A stretch of 64,000 nt of DNA from Ideonella sp. (GCA_015075545.1 JABTUC010000005.1:1-64000), one strand, 5' to 3'; shown: positions 46,930-56,856, counted from the first letter of the stretch. Notes: a model not told the origin generated them from the sequence alone. Program-made: numbers and translations.

Positions 46930-47321
46930 TCGCCGTCGATACGAACGTCCTGGTGCGCTTGCTGGTTGGCGACGACGCCGATCAGGCCGGCAGGGCGAAA
47001 CAGCTGTTCGACCGCGCGGCAGCGCAGGGCCGGCTGGTCTGGATCAGCGATACGGTGCTGGTCGAACTCGCATGGACTCTGTCGCGTGCCTACGGTCGCG
47101 ACCGGGCCGACATCGTCATCGCGCTTCGTGCCCTGGGTGACAACGCGACCGTGTCGCTCGAGTCGGCATTGCAGGTCGCCGCGGCGATCGACATCTTCGA
47201 GCAGGGCCCGGCCGATTTCGCCGATTGCCTGCTATGTGCCAAGGCCGCAGCAGCAGGCTGCGATCATGTGGCCACCTTCGACCGCGGCATGCGCGGCCTA
47301 CCGACCGTCAAGCTGCTGTAG
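46926..47321 (+). CDS. PIN-domain ribonuclease toxin
   Basis: 131 residues from a TTG that overlaps the antitoxin stop. PIN acidic residues are in IAVDTNVLVRLL (Asp5), TVLVELAWTLSRAYG (Glu near 47), DFADCLLCAKAAAAG (Asp near 99) and ATFDRGM (Asp near 118). This is a VapC-like type II toxin paired with an AbrB-type antitoxin. The TTG is needed: no ATG or GTG exists before the conserved IAVDT. Confidence 0.88.
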   Translation: MIAVDTNVLVRLLVGDDADQAGRAKQLFDRAAAQGRLVWISDTVLVELAWTLSRAYGRDRADIVIALRALGDNATVSLESALQVAAAIDIFEQGPADFADCLLCAKAAAAGCDHVATFDRGMRGLPTVKLL

Positions 47322-47380
47322 CCGTCGCCGCGAGCGCATCCTGCGCTTCCTTGGGTATCGAGGGGACAAGATCGGCAGCG

Positions 47381-47644
47381 TCAGGCCGATGATGCCGTTA
47401 CCTGTGTGGTCGGCACCGAACGCAGGAACAGGGTTTCGGGGGCGATGTCCAGGCCACCCGGCCAGCATGCTGTGTCGGCCTGCACGTGAACCTGCGCAAA
47501 CAATGCCGGGTCGCGCAGGCGCGTGAACACCCCGCGATGCAAATACGGCGTGCAGTCGAAAGTGCGCGTTTCTCCGGACGCAAAGGTCAGATGCAGCTTG
47601 AAGTCGGCCTCTGCGCGGACGCCGATGAGTCGTGGTGTGTCCAT
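47381..47644 (-). CDS. DUF2442 protein
   Basis: 87 residues: IGVRAEADFKLHLTFASGET, RTFDCTPYLHRGVFTRLRDP, then LFAQVHVQADTACWPGGLD and IAPETLF. This is the DUF2442 pattern (a small beta protein that often sits after DUF4160, the pair looking like a toxin-antitoxin or regulatory module). Its usual DUF4160 partner upstream is truncated here. The gene itself looks whole. Confidence 0.82.
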   Translation of the reverse strand: MDTPRLIGVRAEADFKLHLTFASGETRTFDCTPYLHRGVFTRLRDPALFAQVHVQADTACWPGGLDIAPETLFLRSVPTTQVTASSA

Positions 47645-47654
47645 GGTTTCCGGT

Positions 47655-47820
47655 TCAGCGAAGCGGCTCGATCTGAAATGGTGGTTGACCTGTGGTGGCG
47701 AGTTCCCAGTCAGCCGTCAACTCGTCGCGGTGGATCTCGATCCACGCCTGAACGAGACGGAGCTTGGCGCGCGGCAGATCGCCCGCGAGCACAGTGCCGT
47801 CGACACATTTACTCAGGCAG
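47655..47820 (-). pseudogene. DUF4160 gene, 5' part missing
   Basis: The last 55 or so codons of a DUF4160 gene remain: VDGTVLAGDLPRAKLRLVQA, then WIEIHRDELTADWELATTG and the FQIEPL end. The N-terminal half of the family (with its conserved RMY/HFHARY block) is absent. Upstream the sequence changes at about 47820 into the 3' end of the SDR gene, so the gene was cut by the same rearrangement that duplicated the SDR end. It stops 10 nt before the DUF2442 start. Confidence 0.8.
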
Positions 47821-47823
47821 AGC

Positions 47824-48591
47824 CTACTTCGGCGCCATCCGGATCGCCCCATCGAGCCGGATCACCTCGCCGTTGAGCATGTCGTTGGTGACGATCTGCT
47901 GCACCAGCTTGGCGTAGTCCTCCGGCCTGCCCAGGCGCGACGGGAACGGCACCGACGCGGCAAGCGCGTCCTGCACCTCCTGCGGCATCGAAAACAGCAT
48001 CGGCGTGCCGAAGATGCCAGGCGCGATCGTCATGTTGCGGATGCCGTTGCGCGCGAGGTCGCGCGCCACCGGTAGCGTCATGCCGACGATGCCGCCCTTG
48101 CTCGCCGAGTACGCGGCCTGGCCGATCTGGCCGTCGTAGGCGGCCACGCTGGCGGTGGAGATCATCACGCCGCGCTCGCCGGTGGATTCGGGCTGGTTCT
48201 TGCTCATCGCCTCGGCGGCGAGGCGAATCATGTTGAAGCTGCCGATCAGGTTGACCTGGATCACCTTGGTGAACAGCTCGAGCGAATGCGCGCCGTCCTT
48301 GCCGACGGTCTTGGCCGCCGGGCCGATGCCGGCGCAGTTGACCAGGCCCATCAGCTTGCCCATCGACGTGGCCTTGGCGACCACCGCCTTCGCATCGGCC
48401 TCCTGCGTGACGTCGCAGCGCACGAACGCGGCCTTGTCGGCGCCGAGTTCCTTAGCCAATGCCTCGCCCTTGTCGGCCTGCACGTCGGCAATGACGACCT
48501 TGGCGTCTTCGCGCGCGAACATGCGCACGCTGCCTTCGCCGAGGCCCGATGCGCCGCCGGTGACGATGAAGACCTTGCCTGAAATGTCCAT
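47824..48591 (-). CDS. short-chain dehydrogenase, 3-hydroxyacyl-CoA dehydrogenase type 2-like
   Basis: 255 residues. NAD-binding [10 protein letters not shown] near 10-19, NCAG near 90, catalytic Ser in [10 protein letters not shown] and YSASKGG (Tyr and Lys) near 165-171. The end [20 protein letters not shown] matches the HSD17B10-like branch that oxidises 3-hydroxyacyl-CoA or related alcohols. It is on the adk strand and 42 nt after adk, so co-transcribed. Its 3' end is duplicated 1.46 kb away. Confidence 0.92.
   Translation of the reverse strand: MDISGKVFIVTGGASGLGEGSVRMFAREDAKVVIADVQADKGEALAKELGADKAAFVRCDVTQEADAKAVVAKATSMGKLMGLVNCAGIGPAAKTVGKDGAHSLELFTKVIQVNLIGSFNMIRLAAEAMSKNQPESTGERGVMISTASVAAYDGQIGQAAYSASKGGIVGMTLPVARDLARNGIRNMTIAPGIFGTPMLFSMPQEVQDALAASVPFPSRLGRPEDYAKLVQQIVTNDMLNGEVIRLDGAIRMAPK
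47828..48031. repeat. right copy of the 205-bp direct repeat
   Basis: This part of the intact SDR gene matches 46368-46572 in the same orientation at an offset of 1460 bp. The two copies enclose the AbrB/PIN pair, the DUF2442 gene and the truncated DUF4160 gene. Confidence 0.9.
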
Positions 48592-48633
48592 GGTGAGTTG
48601 CCTCGCTGTCGTCTCGTGTCGTGGTGGGTTGCT

Positions 48634-49377
<744 letters not shown>

Positions 49378-50139
49378 TCAACCCGCGCGTGGCCACAGCG
49401 CGCGCACGCGTTCGAGGTCGGCCGGCGTGTCCACGCCAGGGCCGGGGCGCTCGTTGCTCACGTGCACCGCAATGCGCTCGCCGTGCCACAGCACGCGCAG
49501 TTGCTCGAGCGCCTCGAGCGCCTCGAGCGGCACCGGCGGCAGCGTGGGGAAGCGCCGCAGGAACGCGGCGCGGTACGCATACAGCCCCACATGGCGCAGC
49601 GGCAGCGGCACCGGCAGTGCCGCTGCCGTGCCGTGCGGCCTGTCGCGCCAGTACGGGATCGGCGCGCGCGAGAAGTACAGCGCGCGGCCGGCGGCGTCGA
49701 GCACGACCTTGACGACGTTCGGGTTGGTGTACTCGGCGGCGTCGTCGATCGCATGCGCCACCGTGGCCATCACGCAGTCGGGCCGCTGGCGCAGCAGCGC
49801 GGCGCAGGCATCGATCATCGCGGTGGCGATCAGCGGCTCGTCGCCTTGCACGTTCACCACTGTCGCGTCGCCATCGAGGCCGAGTTGCTCGCAGGCCTGG
49901 GCCAAGCGGTCGCTGCCACTGGCGTGGTCGCTGCGCGTCAGCAGCGCCTGCACGCCGTGCGCGCGGCAGGCGTCGACGATGCGCGCGTCGTCGGCGGCCA
50001 CCACCACGCGGGCAGCGCTCGAGCACGCCGCGCGCTGCGCGACGCGCACCACCATCGGCGCGCCGCCGATGTCGGCCAACGGCTTGTCGGGCAGCCGCGT
50101 CGAACGCAGCCGCGCCGGGATCAACACGGTGAAGCTCAT
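49378..50139 (-). CDS. kdsB: 3-deoxy-manno-octulosonate cytidylyltransferase
   Basis: 253 residues. It activates KDO with CTP for lipopolysaccharide core synthesis. Nucleotide-binding start [20 protein letters not shown] (3-22), then [33 protein letters not shown] and NVQGDEPLI near 96-104 with the metal-binding acidic residue. Full length. It is 62 nt after trm112. Confidence 0.97.
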   Translation of the reverse strand: MSFTVLIPARLRSTRLPDKPLADIGGAPMVVRVAQRAACSSAARVVVAADDARIVDACRAHGVQALLTRSDHASGSDRLAQACEQLGLDGDATVVNVQGDEPLIATAMIDACAALLRQRPDCVMATVAHAIDDAAEYTNPNVVKVVLDAAGRALYFSRAPIPYWRDRPHGTAAALPVPLPLRHVGLYAYRAAFLRRFPTLPPVPLEALEALEQLRVLWHGERIAVHVSNERPGPGVDTPADLERVRALWPRAG

Positions 50140-50202
50140 GCGCGCGTGCTCGTCAGGCGTGCCGGCTCGCCCGGGCCCGGATGCGCGGGGTCGCCCGCAG
50201 CC

Positions 50203-50406
50203 TCACTCGCGCGCCGCAGGGGCGGCGGTCGCTTCGAGTGCGCGCGCTTCGCCTTCGAGCATCACCGGGATGCCGTCGCGCACCGGAAACGCCAGCCGGT
50301 CGGCCGGGCACACCAGCTCGCGCAGCGGCTGGCCCGGCGTACGCTCGGCGCGCAGCGGCCCCTTGCACAGCGGGCACACCAGCAGGTCGATCAATCGGTG
50401 GTCCAT
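50203..50406 (-). CDS. Trm112-like protein (YcaR family)
   Basis: 67 residues. [15 protein letters not shown] then [20 protein letters not shown] match the Trm112p/YcaR family. It keeps the first CxxC pair but has only one Cys in the second knuckle (VCPAD), so zinc binding may be incomplete, as in other bacterial members. Members activate methyltransferases in eukaryotes and are of uncertain role in bacteria. It begins 10 nt after lpxK. Confidence 0.92.
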   Translation of the reverse strand: MDHRLIDLLVCPLCKGPLRAERTPGQPLRELVCPADRLAFPVRDGIPVMLEGEARALEATAAPAARE

Positions 50407-50416
50407 CGTCGTCGGC

Positions 50417-51373
50417 TCATCGTGGGGCCGGCAGCCAGCGCGCGAGCGCCGGGCCGAGCGAAGCGTCGAGCTGCAAGTCTAGCGGTGCTACCCACACCCG
50501 GGTGTGGCCAGTGCGTTCGGGGCGCAGCTTCACCGCATCCTTCTCGGTCAGCACCACATCGGCGGCGTCGGCCGGCCAGGGCAGGTGGGTGTACGGCGCG
50601 TGGTCGGGCAGCACGATCGGCACGAGGTCGAGGCCCTGCTGGCGCAGCATCGCGAAGAAGCGCTCGGGCACCGCGGTGCCAGCGCAGGCGAAGATGCGGC
50701 GCCCGCGCAGCGCGCTCCAGTCGACTGCGCCCGGAGCCTCGCCATGCCACCAGCGCGCCAGTTCGATCGGCCCGGGCAGCGCGCGCAGCGCGAGCGTGCC
50801 GGGCAGCGGCGTGCTCGGCTGCGCGGCGTTGTAAACCACCAGCGTGCGTGCGGGCAGCTCCGTGGGCAGCGGCTCGCGCAGCGGGCCCGCCGGCAGCAGC
50901 AGGCCGTTGCCCGCGCCACGCTCGTCGAACACGATGACCTGGGCGTCGCGCGCCAGTGCGTGGTGCTGCAGGCCGTCGTCGGCGACGAGCAGTGTCACCT
51001 CGGGCTGCCGCTCGCACAGCGCCCGGGCGGCATCGATGCGCCGCCGTGCCACCGCCACCGGCGCGCGCGTGCGCAGGCGGATCAGCAGCGGCTCGTCACC
51101 GACCTCGGCGGCATCGCTGTGCGCATCGACGATGCGGACGCGATCGTCGTCGCGCCGCCCGTACCCGCGCGAGATCACGCCGGGTCGCCAGCCCATCTCG
51201 CGCAGCAGCGCGACCAGCGCGATCACGGTCGGTGTCTTGCCGGCGCCGCCGGCCACCAGGTTGCCGACGACCACCAGCGGCCGTGACGCGCGCTGCGGCG
51301 TGCGCAGCCGGGTGTCGATCACGCGCTGCAGTGCCGCGCCGCCGCGGTACAGCCACGACAGCGGTTGCAGCAC
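50417..51373 (-). CDS. lpxK: tetraacyldisaccharide 4'-kinase
   Basis: 318 residues from a GTG at 51373. LpxK phosphorylates the lipid A disaccharide at the inner membrane. [12 protein letters not shown] near the start, Walker [18 protein letters not shown] near 37-53, [10 protein letters not shown] near 70-79, [14 protein letters not shown] near 128-141 and a late [20 protein letters not shown]. coli LpxK has about 13 more residues before the LPLSWLYG block. Here the frame continues upstream with a matching VASWQRPRPDALAR, but without ATG, GTG or TTG. The start is therefore not certain. Confidence 0.94.
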   Translation of the reverse strand: MLQPLSWLYRGGAALQRVIDTRLRTPQRASRPLVVVGNLVAGGAGKTPTVIALVALLREMGWRPGVISRGYGRRDDDRVRIVDAHSDAAEVGDEPLLIRLRTRAPVAVARRRIDAARALCERQPEVTLLVADDGLQHHALARDAQVIVFDERGAGNGLLLPAGPLREPLPTELPARTLVVYNAAQPSTPLPGTLALRALPGPIELARWWHGEAPGAVDWSALRGRRIFACAGTAVPERFFAMLRQQGLDLVPIVLPDHAPYTHLPWPADAADVVLTEKDAVKLRPERTGHTRVWVAPLDLQLDASLGPALARWLPAPR

Positions 51374-51425
51374 GCGCGCCAGCGCATCGGGCCGCGGCCG
51401 CTGCCACGATGCGACGAGGGCGGCG

Positions 51426-51848
51426 TCAGCGCGAATTGTTGGGCACCTGCGCGGCGAAGCTCAGCCGGCCGATGCCGGCGCGGCGCGCCGCGTCGAGCAC
51501 GTTGATCACCGCCTGGTGCGCACTGAGCGCATCGGCCGAGACGATCACCATCACGTCGGGTCGGGCGTTGGCGGCCGCTTGCAGCTCGGCCGTGAGCACC
51601 TCGACGCTGCGGCCTTCGACCGGCTTCTTGTCGACCAGGTAGCGGCCGTCGGCGGCGACGCTGACCACGATCTCGGCCGGCCGCTCGCGGATGCGCTCGG
51701 CGTCGGCGGTGGGCAGCGTGATCTGCAGCTCCGAGTACTTCGAGTACGTGGTCGACAGCATCAGGAAGATCAGGATCACCAGCAGCACGTCGATGAACGG
51801 GATCAGATTGATCTCCGGTTCCTCGGAGCGGTGGCGGCGAAAGCGCAT
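51426..51848 (-). CDS. exbD: ExbD/TolR-family biopolymer transport protein
   Basis: 140 residues: one membrane helix (LIPFIDVLLVILIFLMLSTT, 16-35) with the essential Asp in FIDVLLV, then a periplasmic domain. With ExbB it turns proton flow into movement of TonB, feeding outer-membrane receptors like the one at 43.5-46.2 kb. Its stop is 53 nt before the lpxK start; its ATG is directly after the tandem repeats. Confidence 0.95.
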   Translation of the reverse strand: MRFRRHRSEEPEINLIPFIDVLLVILIFLMLSTTYSKYSELQITLPTADAERIRERPAEIVVSVAADGRYLVDKKPVEGRSVEVLTAELQAAANARPDVMVIVSADALSAHQAVINVLDAARRAGIGRLSFAAQVPNNSR

Positions 51849-51849
51849 C

Positions 51850-51995
51850 TCAGGCCCCGCGCGCCGCGAAGGGGCCTGATCCCCGGGGACGCGAGCGCAG
51901 CGAGCAAGGGGGTCATGTCAGGCCCCGCGCGGCCGCCCGAAGGGGCCTGATCCCCCTCGGGGGGACGCGAGCGCAGCGAGCAAGGGGGTCATTCA
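51850..51995. repeat. two tandem copies of a 68-78 bp hairpin-rich unit between exbB and exbD
   Basis: Each unit begins TCAGGCCCC, has GGGGCCTGA a short way on (9-bp inverted repeat), then a CCCC/GGGG stretch and the common sequence ACGCGAGCGCAGCGAGCAAG followed by GGGGTCAT. Copy 1 is 51850-51917 and copy 2 starts at 51918 with about 10 nt more in the C/G-rich part. They fill the whole gap between the exbB stop and exbD start. Confidence 0.9.
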
Positions 51996-51997
51996 TG

Positions 51998-52627
51998 TCA
52001 GGTCGGCCGGACGACGAACCGCATCAGGTGCGGCACCATGCGCTCGGCCGCCATCTCCATGCCGAGCGCGTACTCGTCGACCAGGCGCCTGAAGTAGCGG
52101 TAGAACATCAGTGCCGGAATGGCGATGATCAAACCGAAGGCGGTGTTGTACAGCGCCACCGAGATGCCGTGCGCCAGCAGCGTGGGGTTGGAGCCGCCGG
52201 TCGGCGGCTGCGAGCCGAAGATCTCGATCATGCCGATCACCGTGCCCAGCAGGCCGAGCAGTGGGGCCGCGGCGGCGATGGTGCCCAGCGTGTTGAGGTA
52301 GCGCTCGAGCCGGTGCACCGTGCCGCGCCCGGCGATCTCGAACGCCTGGCGCAGGGCGCCCTCCTGGATCCGCGGGTCGCCCATCACCGCGCGCAGTCCG
52401 GCGGCCAGCACCGAGCCGAGTTCAGAGTTGGCCGCCAGCTTGGTGACCACGTCGGGCCCGGGCAGGCTCTGGCGGGTGACCGACAGCACCTCGTCGAGCA
52501 ACTTCAATGGGGCGACTCGCGCGGCGCGCAGACTGACGAAGCGCTCGATGACCAGCGCGAGCGCCACCACCGAGCAGATGAGCAGCGGCCAGATCGGCCA
52601 GCCCGCGGCTTGTATGATCGAAAACAA
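51998..52627 (-). CDS. exbB: ExbB/TolQ/MotA-type proton channel protein
   Basis: 209 residues from a TTG at 52627, chosen because family similarity begins exactly there (LFSIIQAAGWPIWPLLICSV). Three membrane helices (about 8-28, 115-138, 155-178) and the block LGLLGTVIGMIEIFG near 133-147 are typical. It forms the channel with ExbD. The frame is open further upstream but that part is divergent promoter DNA. Divergent from xseA. Confidence 0.93.
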   Translation of the reverse strand: MFSIIQAAGWPIWPLLICSVVALALVIERFVSLRAARVAPLKLLDEVLSVTRQSLPGPDVVTKLAANSELGSVLAAGLRAVMGDPRIQEGALRQAFEIAGRGTVHRLERYLNTLGTIAAAAPLLGLLGTVIGMIEIFGSQPPTGGSNPTLLAHGISVALYNTAFGLIIAIPALMFYRYFRRLVDEYALGMEMAAERMVPHLMRFVVRPT

Positions 52628-52986
52628 GAAAGGACTCTGATTGAACCGCGAGGCACCACGTTGCCCTGGGCGCGCTCGCGAGGCGCCGATTATGGCCGAG
52701 CTTGTGCGTGGTCCTGCCGCGTGCGTTGCTGCCGGTGAACGCAGTACGACAACGATGGCGCGAACGATTTCGCGGCCGCGCCCCGAACAATCCACCGCTT
52801 CTGTGGAAAAGCTTGTGGGCAAGCGCGAGCCGGGGTGCGCGAGGGCGCATGTTTTGGCGCTTCGCGTTGGATTGCCCGAGTTTTGAGCACTGAGCGTGCG
52901 AGGAGCAGCACGATGCGAACCCGTGCGTTGCCACTGACGCCTGCGCGCGCGGCCGAACCCTCCGCGTGGCGCGCGAACGCAAGGCG
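52628..52986. other. divergent promoter region between exbB and xseA
   Basis: 359 nt without a supported gene; short open frames are Arg/Ala-rich and unlike any family. It must hold the promoters of the exbB-adk operon and xseA. I find no clear -35/-10 pair and no strong symmetry. Confidence 0.55.
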
Positions 52987-54288
52987 ATGAGTGCGGACGT
53001 CGGTGGCGGCGATGCCGCCCCTCGTGCGCTCGGCGTGGCGGCGCTGCTGCTGGCAGCCACCGATGCGCTGCAGTCGAGACTCGGCGCCGTTGCGGTACGC
53101 GGCGAGTTGTCGGGCTTCACGCGCGCGGCCAGCGGCCACTGCTACTTCGCACTCAAGGATTCGGATGGCGCCAATGCGTTGCTGCGGTGCGCGATGTTCC
53201 GTCGCGCGGCGTCGCTGCTCGACTTCGGCCCGCGCGACGGGCAGCAGGTCGAGGTGCGCGGCCGCATCGCCATCTACGAGCCGCGCGGCGAGTTGCAGTG
53301 CGTGGTCGAGGCGATGCTGCCGCTGGGCGCCGGCTCGCTTTACGAATTGTTCCTGCGGCAGAAGGCCAGGCTCGAGGCCGCGGGCCTGTTCGACGCGGCG
53401 CGCAAGCGGCAGTTGCCTTCGCACCCTCGAGCGGTGGGCGTGATCAGTTCGACCGCCGGCGCTGCGCTGCACGACGTGCTGACGACGCTGGCGCGGCGCG
53501 CGCCGCAGGTGCGGGTGATCGTGTACCCGAGCGCGGTGCAGGGCGCCGAGGCGCCGGCGCAACTGGTGCAGGCGCTGCAGCGCGCCGGCGAGCGGCGCGA
53601 AGTCGACACCCTGATCGTCTGCCGCGGCGGCGGCTCGATCGAGGACTTGTGGGCGTTCAACGACGAGGCGGTGGTGCGCGCGATCGCCGCCAGCGCGCTG
53701 CCGGTGGTGTGCGGCGTCGGCCACGAGACCGACGTCACGCTGGCCGACTTGGCGGCCGACTTGCGCGCGGCCACGCCGACCGCGGCGGCCGAACTGGCTG
53801 CGCCGGCGCGCGACGAATTGCTGCAGGCGCTCGCGGGCCAGGCACGTCGACTGCAGCGCGCGCAGCGCCAGCGCATCGACCGCGAAGCGCAAGGTCTCGA
53901 TCTGCTGGCGACGCGGCTGGCGCATGCGATGGCGTCGCTGCGCCCACAGCGGCAGCGGCTCGAACTGCTGGCGCAGCGCGGTCAGGCTGCGCTGAGGCAG
54001 CATCTGCACGCCGCGGCTCAGTCGCTGTCGCACCTGAGTGCGAGCTGGCAGCGGGCCGCCAGCGCGGGATTCGAGCGTCGCAACACACGCTTGGCCAGCC
54101 TCGCCGACCGTCTAGCGCTGCTCGACCCGCAACAGGTACTGTCGCGCGGCTATGCGCTGGTCGAGAACGCCGCGCGGCAGGTGGTGACCGCACCGTCACA
54201 ACTGCGCGCGGGCGAGCGGCTGACCATCAGCCTGGCGCAGGGCCGGGCCGACCTGATCGCCCGCGAGGTCAAGCCGCGCGTCGACTGA
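52987..54288 (+). CDS. xseA: exodeoxyribonuclease VII large subunit
   Basis: 433 residues from the ATG at 52987 (a GTG at 52966 would add 7). N-terminal OB fold (AVAVRGELSGFTRAASGHCY, then FALKDSDGANALLRCAMF, AIYEPRGELQCVVEAM), then the catalytic core with GVISSTAGAALHDVLTTL, VIVYPSAVQGAEA, ICRGGGSIEDLWAFNDE near 215-231 and VCGVGHETDVTLADLAADLR. A long helical region and a C-terminal SRGYALVEN follow. It degrades single-stranded DNA together with XseB, which is not in the window. Length and motifs are normal. Confidence 0.97.
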   Translation: MSADVGGGDAAPRALGVAALLLAATDALQSRLGAVAVRGELSGFTRAASGHCYFALKDSDGANALLRCAMFRRAASLLDFGPRDGQQVEVRGRIAIYEPRGELQCVVEAMLPLGAGSLYELFLRQKARLEAAGLFDAARKRQLPSHPRAVGVISSTAGAALHDVLTTLARRAPQVRVIVYPSAVQGAEAPAQLVQALQRAGERREVDTLIVCRGGGSIEDLWAFNDEAVVRAIAASALPVVCGVGHETDVTLADLAADLRAATPTAAAELAAPARDELLQALAGQARRLQRAQRQRIDREAQGLDLLATRLAHAMASLRPQRQRLELLAQRGQAALRQHLHAAAQSLSHLSASWQRAASAGFERRNTRLASLADRLALLDPQQVLSRGYALVENAARQVVTAPSQLRAGERLTISLAQGRADLIAREVKPRVD

Positions 54289-54316
54289 GCGCCGCCACGG
54301 TCGGCCGCGGCAGCGC

Positions 54317-54895
54317 TCAGAGACCGCCGTTCTGTTGTGCCACCATGCAATACAGCATCGGGATCGACAACAACGTGTTGACGCGCGAGGTCAGCATGCC
54401 CATGCGGGCGGCCTTGGCCTTCTCCTCCGGCGGTACGGTGACGATGCCGAGCGCCTTCTTCTGGTTCGGCCAGATGATGAACCAGACATTGAACGCCATG
54501 ATCAGGCCCAGCCACATGCCGATGCCGATCGCGGTCTGCGGGCGTTGCAGCGACAGCGCATTGCCGATGTAGCCGTTCATCCACGCCAGCAGCAGCCCGG
54601 TGACCACGGTGGACAGCGCGGCCCAGCGGAACCAGAACAGCGCGGCCGGCGCGATCACCTTGCCCACCGCGGGCTTCTGCTCGTCGGGGATCTTCGGCAT
54701 CGACGGGATCTGCACGAAGTTGAAGTACCACAGCAGGCCGATCCACATCACGCCGCTCAGCACGTGCAGGTAGCGCATGAAGAAGGCGCTCCAGGCGTGA
54801 TCGAACTTGGCCGTGTTCGCCAGCAGCACCAGGATCACCAGCAGCACGACGCCGGCGATCACCGTGCGGCCGAGCGATTGCAGGATCGCGCCCAT
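54317..54895 (-). CDS. PuuD-like membrane protein (urate oxidase N-terminal domain)
   Basis: 192 residues, four or five membrane helices. The block MRYLHVLSGVMWIGLLWYFN near 39-58 with FVQIPSMPKIPDE, and WLGLIMAFNVWFIIWPNQKK near 128-147, match the Urate_ox_N domain. The full PuuD urate hydroxylase also has a C-terminal cytochrome c; that part is absent. The conserved His residues hint at heme or metal binding. No purine genes lie around it. Role open. Confidence 0.78.
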   Translation of the reverse strand: MGAILQSLGRTVIAGVVLLVILVLLANTAKFDHAWSAFFMRYLHVLSGVMWIGLLWYFNFVQIPSMPKIPDEQKPAVGKVIAPAALFWFRWAALSTVVTGLLLAWMNGYIGNALSLQRPQTAIGIGMWLGLIMAFNVWFIIWPNQKKALGIVTVPPEEKAKAARMGMLTSRVNTLLSIPMLYCMVAQQNGGL

Positions 54896-55008
54896 CCTCT
54901 TGCCCCTCGTTGTCGAGAATGGGCGCGACTATAGCCAAACGGCCCGCGCCGTCGAGAGGGGAACACGAGGCCTGTGGCGCCGCACGCACTGCGCTGCGCC
55001 CCGCGGCG

Positions 55009-55458
55009 TCACCTGGCGAAGGGCTCGCCGCTGATGCGCATGCCCGGCCTGACGCCGCGCCTGGCGAACCAGCCCTGGTTCATTTCGAGCGCAAAGCGCA
55101 CCGGCTTGGCCGAGCAGTGCGATTCGTCGCTCTGCGGTTGCATGTCGGCCAGGTTGACCACCGTGCCGTCGTCGCCGAGAAAGGCGATCGACAGCGGAAT
55201 CAGCGTATTGCGCATCCAGAAGCACTGGGGACTCGCCACCTCGAACACGAACAGCATCCCCTCCTGGTTGGGCATGCTGCGGCGGTACATCAGCCCGATC
55301 TGCCGCTGCAGCGGCGTCGTCGCCAGTTGGGCGCGGATGTTGTGCATGCCCACATGCAGCGTGGCGGTGGGCAGATCTTGCGGCTCGCCCTCGGCATGGC
55401 CGGTGGTGCCCGCCAACGCCAGGACGCCAGCAGTGATGAGGCTCAGCAGAGGATTCAT
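55009..55458 (-). CDS. DUF192 periplasmic protein
   Basis: 149 residues from the ATG at 55458: signal peptide to about residue 22, then the DUF192 pattern LATTPLQRQIGLMYRRSMPN, EGMLFVFEVASPQCFWMRNT, LIPLSIAFLGDDGTVV and RFALEMNQGWFARRGVRPG. The function is unknown. It is divergent from icd with 117 nt between starts. The ATG was chosen because a signal peptide follows it; the frame is open 42 nt upstream. Confidence 0.92.
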   Translation of the reverse strand: MNPLLSLITAGVLALAGTTGHAEGEPQDLPTATLHVGMHNIRAQLATTPLQRQIGLMYRRSMPNQEGMLFVFEVASPQCFWMRNTLIPLSIAFLGDDGTVVNLADMQPQSDESHCSAKPVRFALEMNQGWFARRGVRPGMRISGEPFAR

Positions 55459-55520
55459 GCCATGCGTGGTGCGCTTCGGCCATTGTGCCTGCGCAGGCAA
55501 CGCCGCGCTGCGCGAGCACG

Positions 55521-55547
55521 TTGACGCCCGAGGTGCTGGCCTAGAAT
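55521..55547 (+). promoter_or_regulatory. possible icd promoter
   Basis: TTGACG (55521-55526) and TAGAAT (55542-55547) lie 29 nt before the icd ATG. The spacing of 15 nt is shorter than ideal, so this is tentative. Confidence 0.35.
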
Positions 55548-55575
55548 CATCGGCTCACGAAAGTGCAGGAAAGCC

Positions 55576-56832
55576 ATGGTGCAACACGTCAAGGTGCCCG
55601 CGGGCGGGCAGAAGATCACCGTCAACAAGGACTACTCGTTGAACGTGCCCGATCAGCCGATCATCCCGTACATCGAGGGCGACGGCACGGGCTTGGACAT
55701 CACGCCGGTGATGATCAAGGTGGTCGACGCGGCGGTGGCCAAGGCGTACAAGGGCAAGCGCCAGATCCATTGGATGGAGATCTACGCCGGCGAGAAGGCC
55801 ACCCGCGTCTACGGCCCCGACGTCTGGCTGCCCGACGAGACGCTGAAGATCCTGCGCGAGTACGTGGTCTCGATCAAGGGCCCGCTCACCACGCCGGTGG
55901 GCGGCGGCATCCGCTCGCTCAATGTGGCGCTGCGCCAGGAGCTCGATCTCTACGTGTGCCTACGTCCGGTGCAGTACTTCAAGGGCGTGCCCTCGCCGCT
56001 GAAGGAGCCCGAGAAGGTCAACATGGTGATCTTCCGCGAGAACTCCGAAGACATTTACGCCGGCATCGAGTGGGCCGCCGAGAGCGACAAGGCCAAGAAG
56101 CTGATCAAGTTCCTGCAAGACGAGATGGGCGTCAAGAAGATCCGCTTCCCCGGCACCTCGGGCATCGGCATCAAGCCGGTCTCCGCCGAGGGCACCGAGC
56201 GCCTGGTGCGCCGCGCGCTGCAGTACGCGATCGACAATGACAAGCCCAGCGTCACGCTCGTGCACAAGGGCAACATCATGAAGTTCACCGAAGGTGCGTT
56301 CCGCGACTGGGGCTACGCGCTGGCTCAGAAGGAGTTCGGTGCGCAGCCGATCGACGGCGGCCCGTGGTGCAAGTTCAAGAACCCCAAGACCGGCCGGGAC
56401 ATCGTCGTCAAGGACATGATCGCCGACGCCTTCCTGCAGCAGATCCTGCTGCGGCCGGCCGAGTACTCGGTGATCGCCACGCTCAACCTGAACGGCGACT
56501 ACATCTCCGACGCGCTGGCGGCGCAGGTGGGCGGCATCGGCATCGCGCCGGGCGCCAACCTGTCCGACGACGTGGCGTGCTTCGAGGCCACGCACGGCAC
56601 GGCGCCCAAGTATGCGGGCAAGGACTACGTCAACCCCGGCTCCGAGATCCTGTCGGCCGAGATGATGCTGCGTCACATGGGCTGGAAAGAAGCCGCCGAT
56701 CTGATCATCGCCTCGATGGAGAAAGCCATCGCCAGCAAGAAGGTCACCTACGACTTCGCGCGGCTGATGGAAGGCGCCACGCAGGTATCGTGCTCGGGGT
56801 TCGGGCAGGTGATGATCGATTCGATGAACTAG
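55576..56832 (+). CDS. icd: NADP-dependent isocitrate dehydrogenase
   Basis: 418 residues. It oxidises isocitrate to 2-oxoglutarate in the TCA cycle. Residues 104-115 [12 protein letters not shown] contain the substrate-binding Ser that is phosphorylated in E. coli. Also seen are [16 protein letters not shown] near 149-164, [20 protein letters not shown] near 223-242, [15 protein letters not shown] and [20 protein letters not shown] near 316-335. It ends normally at [11 protein letters not shown] phage-type integrase gene follows at once. Confidence 0.98.
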   Translation: MVQHVKVPAGGQKITVNKDYSLNVPDQPIIPYIEGDGTGLDITPVMIKVVDAAVAKAYKGKRQIHWMEIYAGEKATRVYGPDVWLPDETLKILREYVVSIKGPLTTPVGGGIRSLNVALRQELDLYVCLRPVQYFKGVPSPLKEPEKVNMVIFRENSEDIYAGIEWAAESDKAKKLIKFLQDEMGVKKIRFPGTSGIGIKPVSAEGTERLVRRALQYAIDNDKPSVTLVHKGNIMKFTEGAFRDWGYALAQKEFGAQPIDGGPWCKFKNPKTGRDIVVKDMIADAFLQQILLRPAEYSVIATLNLNGDYISDALAAQVGGIGIAPGANLSDDVACFEATHGTAPKYAGKDYVNPGSEILSAEMMLRHMGWKEAADLIIASMEKAIASKKVTYDFARLMEGATQVSCSGFGQVMIDSMN

Positions 56833-56856
56833 GATTTCAGAGCGTCCCGGGACGTC

